Shown one piece after another: positions 1 through 8,477 of a DNA stretch of 38,330 bases (position 1 is its first letter; every line of letters starts with the position of its first letter). Below the pieces are notes generated by a model. It was not told where the DNA came from and made no database searches. It saw only the letters and a program-made list of their open reading frames with translations. Position numbers and translations under genes: made by a program. This DNA is from Candidatus Omnitrophota bacterium (GTDB lineage Bacteria; Omnitrophota; Gorgyraeia; Gygaellales; Profunditerraquicolaceae). The DNA is taken from contig JACROS010000011.1 of assembly GCA_016214325.1 (NCBI GenBank), positions 1 to 38,330 on the forward strand, given 5' to 3'.

Positions 1-338
1 CCAATAGCCACTGGCCCTCTCTCTTCAGTGCGGATACGCACACATTCAGATAGGTCTAAAACAAATATCTTCCCGTCTCCAGTTTCACCGGTCCTAGCTC
101 CATTAACAATAGCATTGATAGTCGGCTCCAGGAAATTATCATTCACTGCTATCTCAAGCCTGATTTTACGCAAGAGATTTCCTGTTTCTTTGGCGCCACG
201 GTAAACTTCAGTAACACCTTTCTGTCTACCATGCCCCAATACTTCACTTACGGTAATTAAATTAATTTCCTGCTTATACAATTCTTCTTTAACTGCTTCC
301 AATTTATATGGCTGAATTATTGCTATTACTAGTTTCAT
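1..338 (-). CDS. Nitrogen regulatory protein PII (C-terminus cut by window edge)
   Basis: Reverse-strand translation from ATG at 338: MKLVIAIIQPYKLEAVKEELYKQEINLITVSEVLGHGRQKGVTEVYRGAKETGNLLRKIRLEIAVNDNFLEPTINAIVNGARTGETGDGKIFVLDLSECVRIRTEERGPVAI; classic PII signatures. Directly downstream of amt. Confidence 0.95.
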   Translation of the reverse strand, partial: MKLVIAIIQPYKLEAVKEELYKQEINLITVSEVLGHGRQKGVTEVYRGAKETGNLLRKIRLEIAVNDNFLEPTINAIVNGARTGETGDGKIFVLDLSECVRIRTEERGPVAI

Positions 339-356
339 TTTAACCTCCAGATTTTA

Positions 357-408
357 CCGTAGCTCGTATTTTGTTCAAAGCATTCTAATAACAGAATACA
401 AGCTACGG
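357..408 (-). other. Long stem-loop between amt and the PII gene
   Basis: CCGTAGCT/AGCTACGG outer stem extended by a U-G pair and GTATT/AATAC; no clear U-tract. Confidence 0.6.
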
Positions 409-414
409 AATTAT

Positions 415-1644
415 TTATTCTAAAACTGTGTATGCCCTTTCATGATGCTGAGTTAAATCTAAACCAATAACCTCATCTTTCTCCGAAACCCTGATCCCGA
501 TAAACAAATCCACCAATTTATAAATAACAAAAGTTGTAACAGCTGTATAAACAATAGTAACAAGCACTGTTATTAACTGCACCAGAAATTGCTTTGGATT
601 ACCAAAAAACAAACCATCTGCTCCGGCAGGATTAATTGCTTTGGAAGCAAATAGTCCCGTTGCCAAAGCGCCCCAAATTCCACCAACACAATGCACCCCA
701 AAAGCATCCAGTGCATCATCATATCCTAATTTTGGCTTTATAATTGTTACTGCTATAAAACAAAATACGCTTACTAATAACCCAATTATAATTGCTGGTA
801 CTACCCCCACGAAACCAGCCGCAGGAGTAATTGCCACGAGGCCAGCTACTGCTCCACTAACTGTACCAAAAAGAGTCGCCTTGCCATTACGTAACCACTC
901 TATCAATGCCCAAGAAAGGCCTGCTGCAGCTGCTGCAGTATTAGTAACCACAAATGCGTTTACTGCCAAGCCGTTTGCCGCCAAGGCGCTTCCTGCGTTG
1001 AAACCAAACCATCCAAACCACAATAAAGCCGTTCCTAAAACTACGAAAGGCAAATTATGTGGAGCTGGCAAATGATGATCAAGATTTTTTCTTCGGCCAA
1101 TAATAATCGCAGTCACAATTGCAGCTATACCTGCATTAATATGCACAACTGTGCCGCCGGCAAAATCTAAAGCACCTAAATTTCTAAGAAATCCACCCAT
1201 CCCCCAAACCCAATGGCAAAGCGGATTATATACAAAAGTAGCCCAAAGTACGGTAAAAATTAAAAATGCCGAGAATTTCATCCTCTCAGCAAAAGCTCCA
1301 ATAATAAGCGCTGGAGTTATAATTGCAAACATCGCCTGGAAAATCATAAATGCCTGATGAGGAATCGTCGCAGCATAATCTGTATACGGCTCAAGACCCA
1401 CGCCATTTAAAGCAAACCAACTAAACCCTCCCCAAAAACCTTTCCCAGGAGCAAATGACAAGCTGTACCCAAACAAAACCCACTGCAGACTCAAAACACA
1501 CAAAACAATAAAACACTGCATCAAAACCCCAAGGATATTTTTGCGCCTAACCATACCCCCGTAAAAAAACGCCAATCCTGGCGTCATAAGCATTACTAAC
1601 GCCGAAGACATCAACACCCATGCTGTATCACCTGCATTAATCAT
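415..1644 (-). CDS. amt: Ammonium transporter (Amt family)
   Basis: 409 aa; Amt motifs (TPGLAFFYGGMVRRKN, DFAGGTVVHINAG, DDALDAFGVHCVGGIWGA). Confidence 0.97.
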   Translation of the reverse strand: MINAGDTAWVLMSSALVMLMTPGLAFFYGGMVRRKNILGVLMQCFIVLCVLSLQWVLFGYSLSFAPGKGFWGGFSWFALNGVGLEPYTDYAATIPHQAFMIFQAMFAIITPALIIGAFAERMKFSAFLIFTVLWATFVYNPLCHWVWGMGGFLRNLGALDFAGGTVVHINAGIAAIVTAIIIGRRKNLDHHLPAPHNLPFVVLGTALLWFGWFGFNAGSALAANGLAVNAFVVTNTAAAAAGLSWALIEWLRNGKATLFGTVSGAVAGLVAITPAAGFVGVVPAIIIGLLVSVFCFIAVTIIKPKLGYDDALDAFGVHCVGGIWGALATGLFASKAINPAGADGLFFGNPKQFLVQLITVLVTIVYTAVTTFVIYKLVDLFIGIRVSEKDEVIGLDLTQHHERAYTVLE

Positions 1645-1658
1645 TTTTTCCTCCCTTG

Positions 1659-2456
1659 TTAAAAATCCACATCTAATTGAAAAGTAACTGTATTTCTTAA
1701 GTTTTTATTGTTATAAATATCGTAACCAAAAATAGCTGAAATGTTATTCGTAAACTTCCAGGCAAAGCCAAAATTAAGCGCTCCATAGGAAGATTGAGTC
1801 CCCTGATAATCAACACAAAGCCAAAGCTTGTCAGATATTTCTGACATAGTGCGCTCCCAGGCAAATAACGGGCCAATGTTATCGCGTTCAGAATCTTTAT
1901 CACGCAATAGCTTTGCATTACCGTTAAAATAACCGGCAGAAAATCTTCCTAAATTAAACTTTCCAATATTAATCGTTTTCGCTCCCCTAAGATACCAAAC
2001 ATTATTATTTGTTTTATTGCGCTTTGTACCAGCATCATACACTCCGATGGCAAAAGCAGGCATGTTCTTAAAATAAGCATCTTCGCCAACACCTGCTTTA
2101 AAATGAAAATAGAACGGATACGTATCTAACGAAGAGCCAAAACCCTTCTTATAATCAAAACCTGTCTCAGCCATAATTTTACCCAAAGGCTGCCAAACAC
2201 GGCCCAATAAATTATCTTCAGGCTTATCCGACAACAAACTAAACGTAGGCCCATAGATTTGCTGAATATAAGTTTTTGTTTCATTCTTGTCCTTGCTTCT
2301 TACTGGAAAATACAAATCTGCACCAAGATGCACCTTCTTATACGGCTGAATATCAGTTGACGGCGACCAAATTAAAGTTGTAGGAGTAGCAAAAACCACT
2401 GCCACATTTAAAATAATAAACAAGAATCCAAGAATAATCACTGTTGTTCTTTTCAT
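1659..2456 (-). CDS. Predicted outer-membrane beta-barrel protein
   Basis: 265 aa; N-terminal signal peptide, alternating aromatic/polar strands, C-terminal Phe (QLDVDF); 14 nt upstream of amt. Confidence 0.6.
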   Translation of the reverse strand: MKRTTVIILGFLFIILNVAVVFATPTTLIWSPSTDIQPYKKVHLGADLYFPVRSKDKNETKTYIQQIYGPTFSLLSDKPEDNLLGRVWQPLGKIMAETGFDYKKGFGSSLDTYPFYFHFKAGVGEDAYFKNMPAFAIGVYDAGTKRNKTNNNVWYLRGAKTINIGKFNLGRFSAGYFNGNAKLLRDKDSERDNIGPLFAWERTMSEISDKLWLCVDYQGTQSSYGALNFGFAWKFTNNISAIFGYDIYNNKNLRNTVTFQLDVDF

Positions 2457-2473
2457 TTATTTATCCTCCATAA

Positions 2474-2594
2474 ATATAAAAGCGCCTTTCTATCCGTCGC
2501 TGGAACAAGAAAGACGCCTGCGTCTTAAAATTACCCTATAAATAAAAAAGCGTTCTTTATAGAACGCCTGTGTTTTATACACCTCTGTGTGTAT
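2474..2594 (-). promoter_or_regulatory. Candidate ANTAR-type antiterminator/terminator leader upstream of OMP-amt-PII
   Basis: RNA: ATACAC-ACAGAG-GTGTAT (2594-2577), AAC-ACAGGC-GTT (2574-2563), terminator GCGTTCT-ATAA-AGAACGC+T6 (2567-2544), AAGAC-GCAGGC-GTCTT (2526-2511), terminator GCGTCTTTC...GAAAGGCGC+TTTTAT (2517-2477). Confidence 0.7.
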
Positions 2595-2653
2595 TTGCTG
2601 CAAAAAGCTTAATCTTACATTACTACAAGTATGAAAAAGTTTATCCTGGTAAC

Positions 2654-3172
2654 CTAATTCTTATATTTCTTACATTTATCTCTTATTTTTGCCATCATTT
2701 TCACTACCCGCACATGAGAGACTCCGCAACGGCTTCCAATCTCTCTAGTAGTCAAACCATCAGCAAATAATCTTAAAAGCTCTTTTTCACGAGTTGTGAA
2801 GCCGTTATTAAAAATTGTTTCAGCAAGCAACCTGTCATTTAATACATTAAGAAAGTTATCTGCAGAAACATCTCTAAGAGACATGGTTTCCTCAAGGCTA
2901 CTGCTATCCTCATTAACAATTGCTTCAATACTGACAAGCCTTGATTTATCTTTTGTTTTACGCAAGTAATTCCTTAAATGGAAATAACAACCCTGCAATA
3001 TATAACTTTCAGTTTTATCTATAAGCTTACCAGATGAATAATCCTGCCAAAGATAAACTAGTGCCTCCTGGTAAAGATCGTCATTGCTAAGGAAACGGCA
3101 ATATCCGTTTAATTTGTAGGTTATTCTCTTTAATACAGGAGAAATTTTCTTTACTATTTGCTCAAATTCCAT
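2654..3172 (-). CDS. Small sigma-70-like / HTH regulator
   Basis: 172 aa; N-terminal sigma region 2-like segment (LSNDDLYQEALVYLWQDY...YLRKTK) and C-terminal region 4/LuxR-type HTH (FTTREKELLRLFADGLTTREIGSRCGVSHVRVVKMMAKIRDK). Confidence 0.65.
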   Translation of the reverse strand: MEFEQIVKKISPVLKRITYKLNGYCRFLSNDDLYQEALVYLWQDYSSGKLIDKTESYILQGCYFHLRNYLRKTKDKSRLVSIEAIVNEDSSSLEETMSLRDVSADNFLNVLNDRLLAETIFNNGFTTREKELLRLFADGLTTREIGSRCGVSHVRVVKMMAKIRDKCKKYKN

Positions 3173-3189
3173 GTTTTATCCTCTTATAA

Positions 3190-3308
3190 AACAAAAAGCG
3201 CCCGTAATCCAAGAAACCGGATTTCGGACGCCTCAGTCCAAAAAAAAGTCTTCGCGGCATATCAACTTTGCCTTGAAGACCTCTGTGTCATGATTACATC
3301 GCTGTAAT
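3190..3308 (-). promoter_or_regulatory. Candidate ANTAR-type antiterminator/terminator leader upstream of sigma-like gene
   Basis: RNA: ATTAC-AGCGAU-GTAAT (3308-3293), GAC-ACAGAG-GTC (3289-3278), terminator GTCTTC...GAAGAC+T8 (3280-3240), GGAC-UGAGGC-GTCC (3239-3226), terminator GCGTCCGAAATCC...GGATTACGGGCGC+T5 (3231-3193). Confidence 0.7.
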
Positions 3309-3339
3309 TAACTAAAGTTTACCACAAAACGCCAACTTG

Positions 3340-3900
3340 TCAAGTCTTGCCTTTAATATCTTTGGCTAAAATTATAGCATCAGCAATCTCGCGCATGGTT
3401 TTACGGGTATCCATGCTTTGTTTCTGAATCAAGCGAAACGCTTCAGAAGAAGAAATATTTGCTTCCTGAGAGAGAATGTCTTTTGCGCGTTCAATGAGTT
3501 TACGGGTAGTTAATGCCTCCTCAGCGCTTCGCGCACGAAGGTCAAGCTCTGCATTCTCAATAGCAACTGCTGCCTGATTGGCAAGAGCAGTCAATACGTC
3601 TATTTCTTGTTTAGAAAACTTATGTTTCTTAGAAGTATAACAATTCAACACTCCAATGACCCTTGATTTAACTGATAAAGGAACACAAGCCAATGAAACT
3701 AAGTTCTCAGCTTTTGCAATATCTCGGTTCAAATAACGCGAATCTGTTCTTACATCATCAATATACACAGCCTTATTCTCCGAAGCAACAACTCCGGCAA
3801 TACCCTGCCCTAGCTTAATATTCGGCTTTTTGTTATAAGCTTCCGAGATAGATTGCGTTGCCCGCACTACCAACTCTTTTTTTTTTTTTTTTAATAACAA
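3340..3900 (-). CDS. GAF domain + ANTAR RNA-binding antiterminator, N-terminally truncated
   Basis: GAF core (GQGIAGVVASENKAVYIDDV...VIGVLNCYTSKKHKFSKQEIDVLTALANQAAVAIENA) followed by ANTAR (TRKLIERAKDILSQEANISSSEAFRLIQKQSMDTRKTMREIADAIILA). Called start is TTG beside an A16 run; the start of the GAF domain appears missing. Confidence 0.85.
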   Translation of the reverse strand: MLLKKKKKELVVRATQSISEAYNKKPNIKLGQGIAGVVASENKAVYIDDVRTDSRYLNRDIAKAENLVSLACVPLSVKSRVIGVLNCYTSKKHKFSKQEIDVLTALANQAAVAIENAELDLRARSAEEALTTRKLIERAKDILSQEANISSSEAFRLIQKQSMDTRKTMREIADAIILAKDIKGKT

Positions 3901-3921
3901 AAGCGAAGAAACTTTAGTATT

Positions 3922-5004
3922 CTAAGAAATACGCACATAATTATCCAGGCTACTGCCAAAAGCAGAACCAGGCACAACAGCTACTTTCTGATCTTTTAAC
4001 AAGCCCTGCGCAAAATCAATTGCATTCATCCCAGTTTTCTTTATTGAAGGAAATGCATAAAAAGCACCTTGCGGCTTATGACAATCCAAGCCAATATTAT
4101 TTAAGCCGTCAATAACAAACTCCCGCCTTCTCTTATACTCACGCTTCATCTCTTCAACAAACTTTCTTCCCGAAGTTACTGCCTCAGCAGCTGCCATTTG
4201 AGCGGTAATAGAAACACACATAATTGTATACTGATGAATTTTGGTCATTGCAGCAATAATTTCCTTCGGCCCGCAGGCAAAACCTACGCGCCAGCCAGTC
4301 ATGGCATAGCTCTTAGAAAAGCCATCCAGATAAACAGTATTTTCTTTTGCGCCAGGCAAGGTAGCAAAATGGGTATGTTCAAAATCATAGGTCAAATCAC
4401 AATAAACCTCATCAGAAATTACCAAAATGTTATGTTTGAGCAATATTTTATTAATTTCAGAAAGCTCTTTTTTTGTATAAGAAACGCCTGTGGGGTTTGC
4501 CGGATAATTAAGAATTATTGCCTTGGTTTTTTTATCAATATTCTTTTCCAGCTCCTTGGGATTAATTTTAAAAGCATTCTTTGCTGTATTAATATAAACT
4601 GGGATACCGCCTGCTAATTCTGTAACCGGGCCGTATGAAACATAACTTGGCTGTGGAACAATTACCTTATCCCCCGGCTCAAGAATAGAACGCAAAACTA
4701 AATCTACTCCCTCACTAACACCAACAGTAATTAAAATTTCCTCATCCGGGCAATATTCTAAACCACTTTTATTTTTAAGATAATTACTAATTCCTAATCT
4801 TAATTTGTACAAACCCTTATTAGACGTATAGGACGTAAATCCGCTTTCAAGAGAATAAATCCCTGCCTCGCGTATCGGCCAAGGAGTAACAAAATCAGGC
4901 TCACCCACACCCAAAGAAATAACATCCTTCATTCCAAGAACCAAGTCAAAAAAAGCCCTAATTCCTGAAGGCTGCATTTGTTCCACTTTTTTAGAAATTA
5001 TCAT
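3922..5004 (-). CDS. Class I/II pyridoxal-phosphate aminotransferase, C-terminus probably truncated
   Basis: PLP-lysine motif DGFSKSYAMTGWRVGF, NYPANPTGV; ends at DNYVRIS where homologs normally carry a further terminal helix. Confidence 0.9.
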   Translation of the reverse strand: MIISKKVEQMQPSGIRAFFDLVLGMKDVISLGVGEPDFVTPWPIREAGIYSLESGFTSYTSNKGLYKLRLGISNYLKNKSGLEYCPDEEILITVGVSEGVDLVLRSILEPGDKVIVPQPSYVSYGPVTELAGGIPVYINTAKNAFKINPKELEKNIDKKTKAIILNYPANPTGVSYTKKELSEINKILLKHNILVISDEVYCDLTYDFEHTHFATLPGAKENTVYLDGFSKSYAMTGWRVGFACGPKEIIAAMTKIHQYTIMCVSITAQMAAAEAVTSGRKFVEEMKREYKRRREFVIDGLNNIGLDCHKPQGAFYAFPSIKKTGMNAIDFAQGLLKDQKVAVVPGSAFGSSLDNYVRIS

Positions 5005-5018
5005 TGTTATTGGATTTG

Positions 5019-5057
5019 TTGGGTTATTGGGTTAGATCAATTTAATCAATAACCCAA
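5019..5057. repeat. Intergenic inverted repeat
   Basis: Perfect 11-bp arms TTGGGTTATTG / CAATAACCCAA between Lrp and aminotransferase genes. Confidence 0.75.
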
Positions 5058-5068
5058 GTAACTAAACT

Positions 5069-5554
5069 TTAATACGAAATAGCTATTCTCTTGTTTTCTT
5101 CTTTGTGCTTTAAAATTACTCCATCTTCTTTATATTTCTTTAAAAGAAAATGTGTAACTGTCCCGCGGACATTTTCAAGACACGCCAATTTTTCTGCAAC
5201 AAAACGGGATATATCATGTATGGTCTTACCTTCAATTACCACCAAAAGATCATACGTCCCGGAAATTAAATAACAGCTGGTTACCTCGGGAAAAGAATAT
5301 ATCCGCTCGGCAATCTTTTCAAATCCTAAATCTTTCTGAGGCACAACATTTACTTCAATAAGCGCACGGGCAAGAGAATCTTCCCTGCGCACCAATTCTT
5401 TATTAATTACCGCCTTATATTTAAGGATAATACCGCTTTTTTCCATTTTCTTAATTTCATCTTTTACTGCCTGCGGCTTTAATTTTAACATCTTTGCAAT
5501 TTCTTCAGGAGTAATCCGCCCATCTTTTTCTAGAATTTCAAGTATTTCATTCAT
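5069..5554 (-). CDS. Lrp/AsnC family transcriptional regulator
   Basis: 161 aa; N-terminal HTH (ILEKDGRITPEEIAKMLKLKPQAVKDEIKKMEKSGII) and RAM-like domain (VTSCYLISGTYDLLVVIEG). Confidence 0.85.
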   Translation of the reverse strand: MNEILEILEKDGRITPEEIAKMLKLKPQAVKDEIKKMEKSGIILKYKAVINKELVRREDSLARALIEVNVVPQKDLGFEKIAERIYSFPEVTSCYLISGTYDLLVVIEGKTIHDISRFVAEKLACLENVRGTVTHFLLKKYKEDGVILKHKEENKRIAISY

Positions 5555-5573
5555 TTTATCCTCCTAATAAAAA

Positions 5574-6290
5574 CTAAATTAAACAAATCTTCGGGCCTTG
5601 ACGCTTGTGCTCAGAAAGCTTGTGCATCTTAACCACCTTTGAAACCTTTATTTTAGAAGCAGACTGCTTTCTATTTTTGTACATACAATCCAAAATATCA
5701 TCCAATTCCAAATAGGTGATTCCCATTTCTTTTTCATCGGTTTGACCCGGCCAAAGCCCAGCAGTTGGCGGCTTAGTTATAATTTGTTCAGGAATCTTTA
5801 ATTCTTTAGCAAGTGCTACTACTTGTCTTTTTAATAAACATCCTATAGGCAGAATATCCGTTGCCCCGTCGCCATGCTTTGTAAAATACCCAACGCTTAA
5901 TTCTGATTTATTTCCTGTACCGGCAACTAAATAATTATATTTATTGGCAAAATAATAAAGCGTGAGCATCCTCAGGCGCGGCTTAAGATTAGCTCTTGCC
6001 ATTGGGCTTGCCTCGGGAAGAATCTTTGTTAAACTATCAAATATATTTGATAAATCTAATAGCTTAGTTTGTATGCCTAAATTCTTTGCCAGCAGTTTTG
6101 CATCAGCTAAATCCTGCGGCTGGCTATGGCATGGCAAGAATAGGCCTAAAACATTATTCTTTCCCACAGCCTCTTTTGATAAAGCTGCCACCACGCTTGA
6201 ATCTATTCCGCCAGATAAGCCAAGCACAATACCCTTAGCGCCAGAAGCTTTTATTTCTTTCTTGATCCAATTTACGATTTTACTTCGCAT
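5574..6290 (-). CDS. nadE: NAD+ synthase (NadE)
   Basis: PP-loop SGGIDSS, GTGNKSELSVGYFTKHGDGATDILPIG. ORF track starts at 6344; MRSKIVNWIKKEI at about 6290 is the more likely start. Confidence 0.92.
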   Translation of the reverse strand: MRSKIVNWIKKEIKASGAKGIVLGLSGGIDSSVVAALSKEAVGKNNVLGLFLPCHSQPQDLADAKLLAKNLGIQTKLLDLSNIFDSLTKILPEASPMARANLKPRLRMLTLYYFANKYNYLVAGTGNKSELSVGYFTKHGDGATDILPIGCLLKRQVVALAKELKIPEQIITKPPTAGLWPGQTDEKEMGITYLELDDILDCMYKNRKQSASKIKVSKVVKMHKLSEHKRQGPKICLI

Positions 6291-6366
6291 ATTTATCCTG
6301 AATGTTGTATAAAAACATTTTATACCAAAAACAAAGCCTGTCAACGCGTATATGCCAATGGATATT

Positions 6367-7023
6367 TTAGAATCTAATGCTGAGATTACTCACCAAGACA
6401 TTTGTGTATGTCCATTTGCCGGCAGGCTTCTTGGAATTAAGCATATAACCAACATTTAAAGAAAAATTCTTATTAAAAGTATACCCTACGCCCACTGAAC
6501 TGCGATGCTCGGTAATACGGTCAAGTTTACAATCATAAAAAGGCTCTTCGCTTATAAACGGGCCGATTTCCTGAGTGCCAAAAATCTTGAAACCCTTATA
6601 AAACTTCAGGCTATTGCGAAAAACAGTTTTTGCCTTGTCGTAATCATATTGAAAACGCAAACGATTAGAAATCTTTGTATTAAAAAACTTTTCCAGGCTA
6701 AATTTAAAAGTATTATCCAAATAAGATATCTCTGAACCATCCCACAAAGCTCCGGTATTTCTATCCTGATGCACATAATAAGGCGTTATCTCCCAAAATT
6801 TATTAATTTTAAAAGAAACTCCGGTTTCAAGTTTAAATAAATATTGATAACTCATATCCTTCTTAAACCGCCACTCAGGAAGAACAACAAAACTTATCTT
6901 ATCGGTAATTTCATAAGTAAATGTCTCCAGATTCCAATATTCCCAATCGCGGTCAGCATAAGAAAGATTCCAAGAAATAAAGATGCCTATCGTTATTAAA
7001 AAACAAACAATTAATTTTATCAT
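6367..7023 (-). CDS. Predicted outer-membrane protein, DUF2490-like
   Basis: 218 aa; signal peptide, beta-barrel pattern, LETFTYEITDKISFVVLPEWRF, C-terminal LSIRF; follows phoU. Confidence 0.6.
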   Translation of the reverse strand: MIKLIVCFLITIGIFISWNLSYADRDWEYWNLETFTYEITDKISFVVLPEWRFKKDMSYQYLFKLETGVSFKINKFWEITPYYVHQDRNTGALWDGSEISYLDNTFKFSLEKFFNTKISNRLRFQYDYDKAKTVFRNSLKFYKGFKIFGTQEIGPFISEEPFYDCKLDRITEHRSSVGVGYTFNKNFSLNVGYMLNSKKPAGKWTYTNVLVSNLSIRF

Positions 7024-7032
7024 CGGTTTATT

Positions 7033-7698
7033 TTATAATTTCTCAGGATGGTGTTTTACCACTTTTGCCTCTATCATATAAATTACATCCTCAGCAATGT
7101 TGGTAGTGTGGTCGCAAATCCGCTCCAAATGCCTAGCAATTAAAAGCAAGGGCACAGCGCGGTCAGCAGTTTTTGGATCCTTAGCCATGTAATCATTTAC
7201 CAATTCATCAGAAACAAAATTACGCAGCCTATCAGCTTCGGGGTCGCTAAGCAGCACCTTTTTAGCTAAATCTACATCGCGCTTTATAAAAGCATTAATA
7301 GCATCGCGCACCATATTTTGGGCAATAACAGAAAGCTTGGGAATATCCACCAAAGGTTTTAATAAAGGTTTATCCGCGATTTCTAAAACGCGCTGACTAA
7401 TATCTAGAGCCAAGTCCGCAATGCGTTCAAGCTCAGCATTTATCTTCATGCCGGTAGTCAAAAACCTTAAATCACTAGCCATTGGCTGATGCCGGGCAAT
7501 TAAATCAATACAGCGCTCATCAATGGATAGTTCCAATTCGTCAATTTTATCATCTGCCTTAATTACTTCCTGAGCAAGCAGCTTGTCCCGACTCTTCAGC
7601 GCCTCAATTGATTTATAAATTGCCTCTTGAGCCAATACACCCATCTTCAAGATATCCCTGTGCAATTCTTTCAACTCTTCATCAAAATGCCTTTGCAT
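7033..7698 (-). CDS. phoU: Phosphate transport regulator PhoU
   Basis: HFDEELKELHRDILKMG, RHQPMASDLRFLTTGMKINAELERIADLA, RHLERICDHTTNIAEDVIYMIE. Confidence 0.96.
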   Translation of the reverse strand: MQRHFDEELKELHRDILKMGVLAQEAIYKSIEALKSRDKLLAQEVIKADDKIDELELSIDERCIDLIARHQPMASDLRFLTTGMKINAELERIADLALDISQRVLEIADKPLLKPLVDIPKLSVIAQNMVRDAINAFIKRDVDLAKKVLLSDPEADRLRNFVSDELVNDYMAKDPKTADRAVPLLLIARHLERICDHTTNIAEDVIYMIEAKVVKHHPEKL

Positions 7699-7712
7699 TA
7701 TAGTCTCCCTTC

Positions 7713-8465
7713 TTACCCATACCTGCCAGTTATATAATCCTCTGTGCGCTTATCTAAAGGATTAGTAAAAATATTATCCGTTTTTCCAAATTCAATCAAT
7801 TCTCCTAAAAGCATAAATCCGGTATCATCAGAAATTCGCGCTGCCTGCTGCATACTATGCGTCACAATTATTATCGTATAATTATTTTTTAATTCTCGCA
7901 TTAATTCTTCAATACGCTGGGTCGCCTGCGGGTCAAGTGTAGAACAAGGTTCATCCATCAATAAAACTTCCGGCTTAACTGCCACAAGACGGGCAATACA
8001 AAGCCTTTGCTTTTGCTCTAACGATAAACTCAATGCTGATTTGTGCAATTTATCTTTTAATTCGTCCCATAATAACACTGACCTCAGGCTATTTTCTGCC
8101 AAAGAATCAAGCTCGGGCTTACGCAAAGAATTATGGACCCGCTGTCCAAAAACCACATTTTCATAAATTGATAGTGGAAAAGGATTCGGCCGCTGAAAAA
8201 CCATGCCGATCTTTTTTCTTAAATCCACCAAATCTATGCCTTTATCTAAAATGTTTTCCTGGTCGACAATAATTTCTCCGCTTGTGCGCACACCTTCAAT
8301 TAAATCATTCATGCGGTTAAAAATACGCAACAATGTTGACTTGCCGCAGCCAGAAGGCCCGATAATAGCAGTAATTTTATTTTCGCTAAAAGAAGCATTG
8401 ACGTTTTTGACCGCCTGAAAATCACCATACCATAAATTTAAATTCTTAGTAATAATTTTATACAT
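7713..8465 (-). CDS. pstB: Phosphate ABC transporter ATPase PstB, copy 1 (degenerate ABC signature)
   Basis: Walker [11 protein letters not shown]-loop [16 protein letters not shown], signature LSLEQKQR, Walker [15 protein letters not shown]-loop VTHSM. Confidence 0.93.
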   Translation of the reverse strand: MYKIITKNLNLWYGDFQAVKNVNASFSENKITAIIGPSGCGKSTLLRIFNRMNDLIEGVRTSGEIIVDQENILDKGIDLVDLRKKIGMVFQRPNPFPLSIYENVVFGQRVHNSLRKPELDSLAENSLRSVLLWDELKDKLHKSALSLSLEQKQRLCIARLVAVKPEVLLMDEPCSTLDPQATQRIEELMRELKNNYTIIIVTHSMQQAARISDDTGFMLLGELIEFGKTDNIFTNPLDKRTEDYITGRYG

Positions 8466-8477
8466 TTTCTAAAAATT

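Noticed and set aside
641-1357. Plus-strand ORFs 641..1075 and 1151..1357
   Set aside because: Antisense to the amt gene with biased, low-complexity translations and no recognisable domain.
2570-2770. Plus-strand ORF 2570..2770
   Set aside because: Runs through the minus-strand leader hairpins and the 3' end of the sigma-like gene; no domain or RBS.
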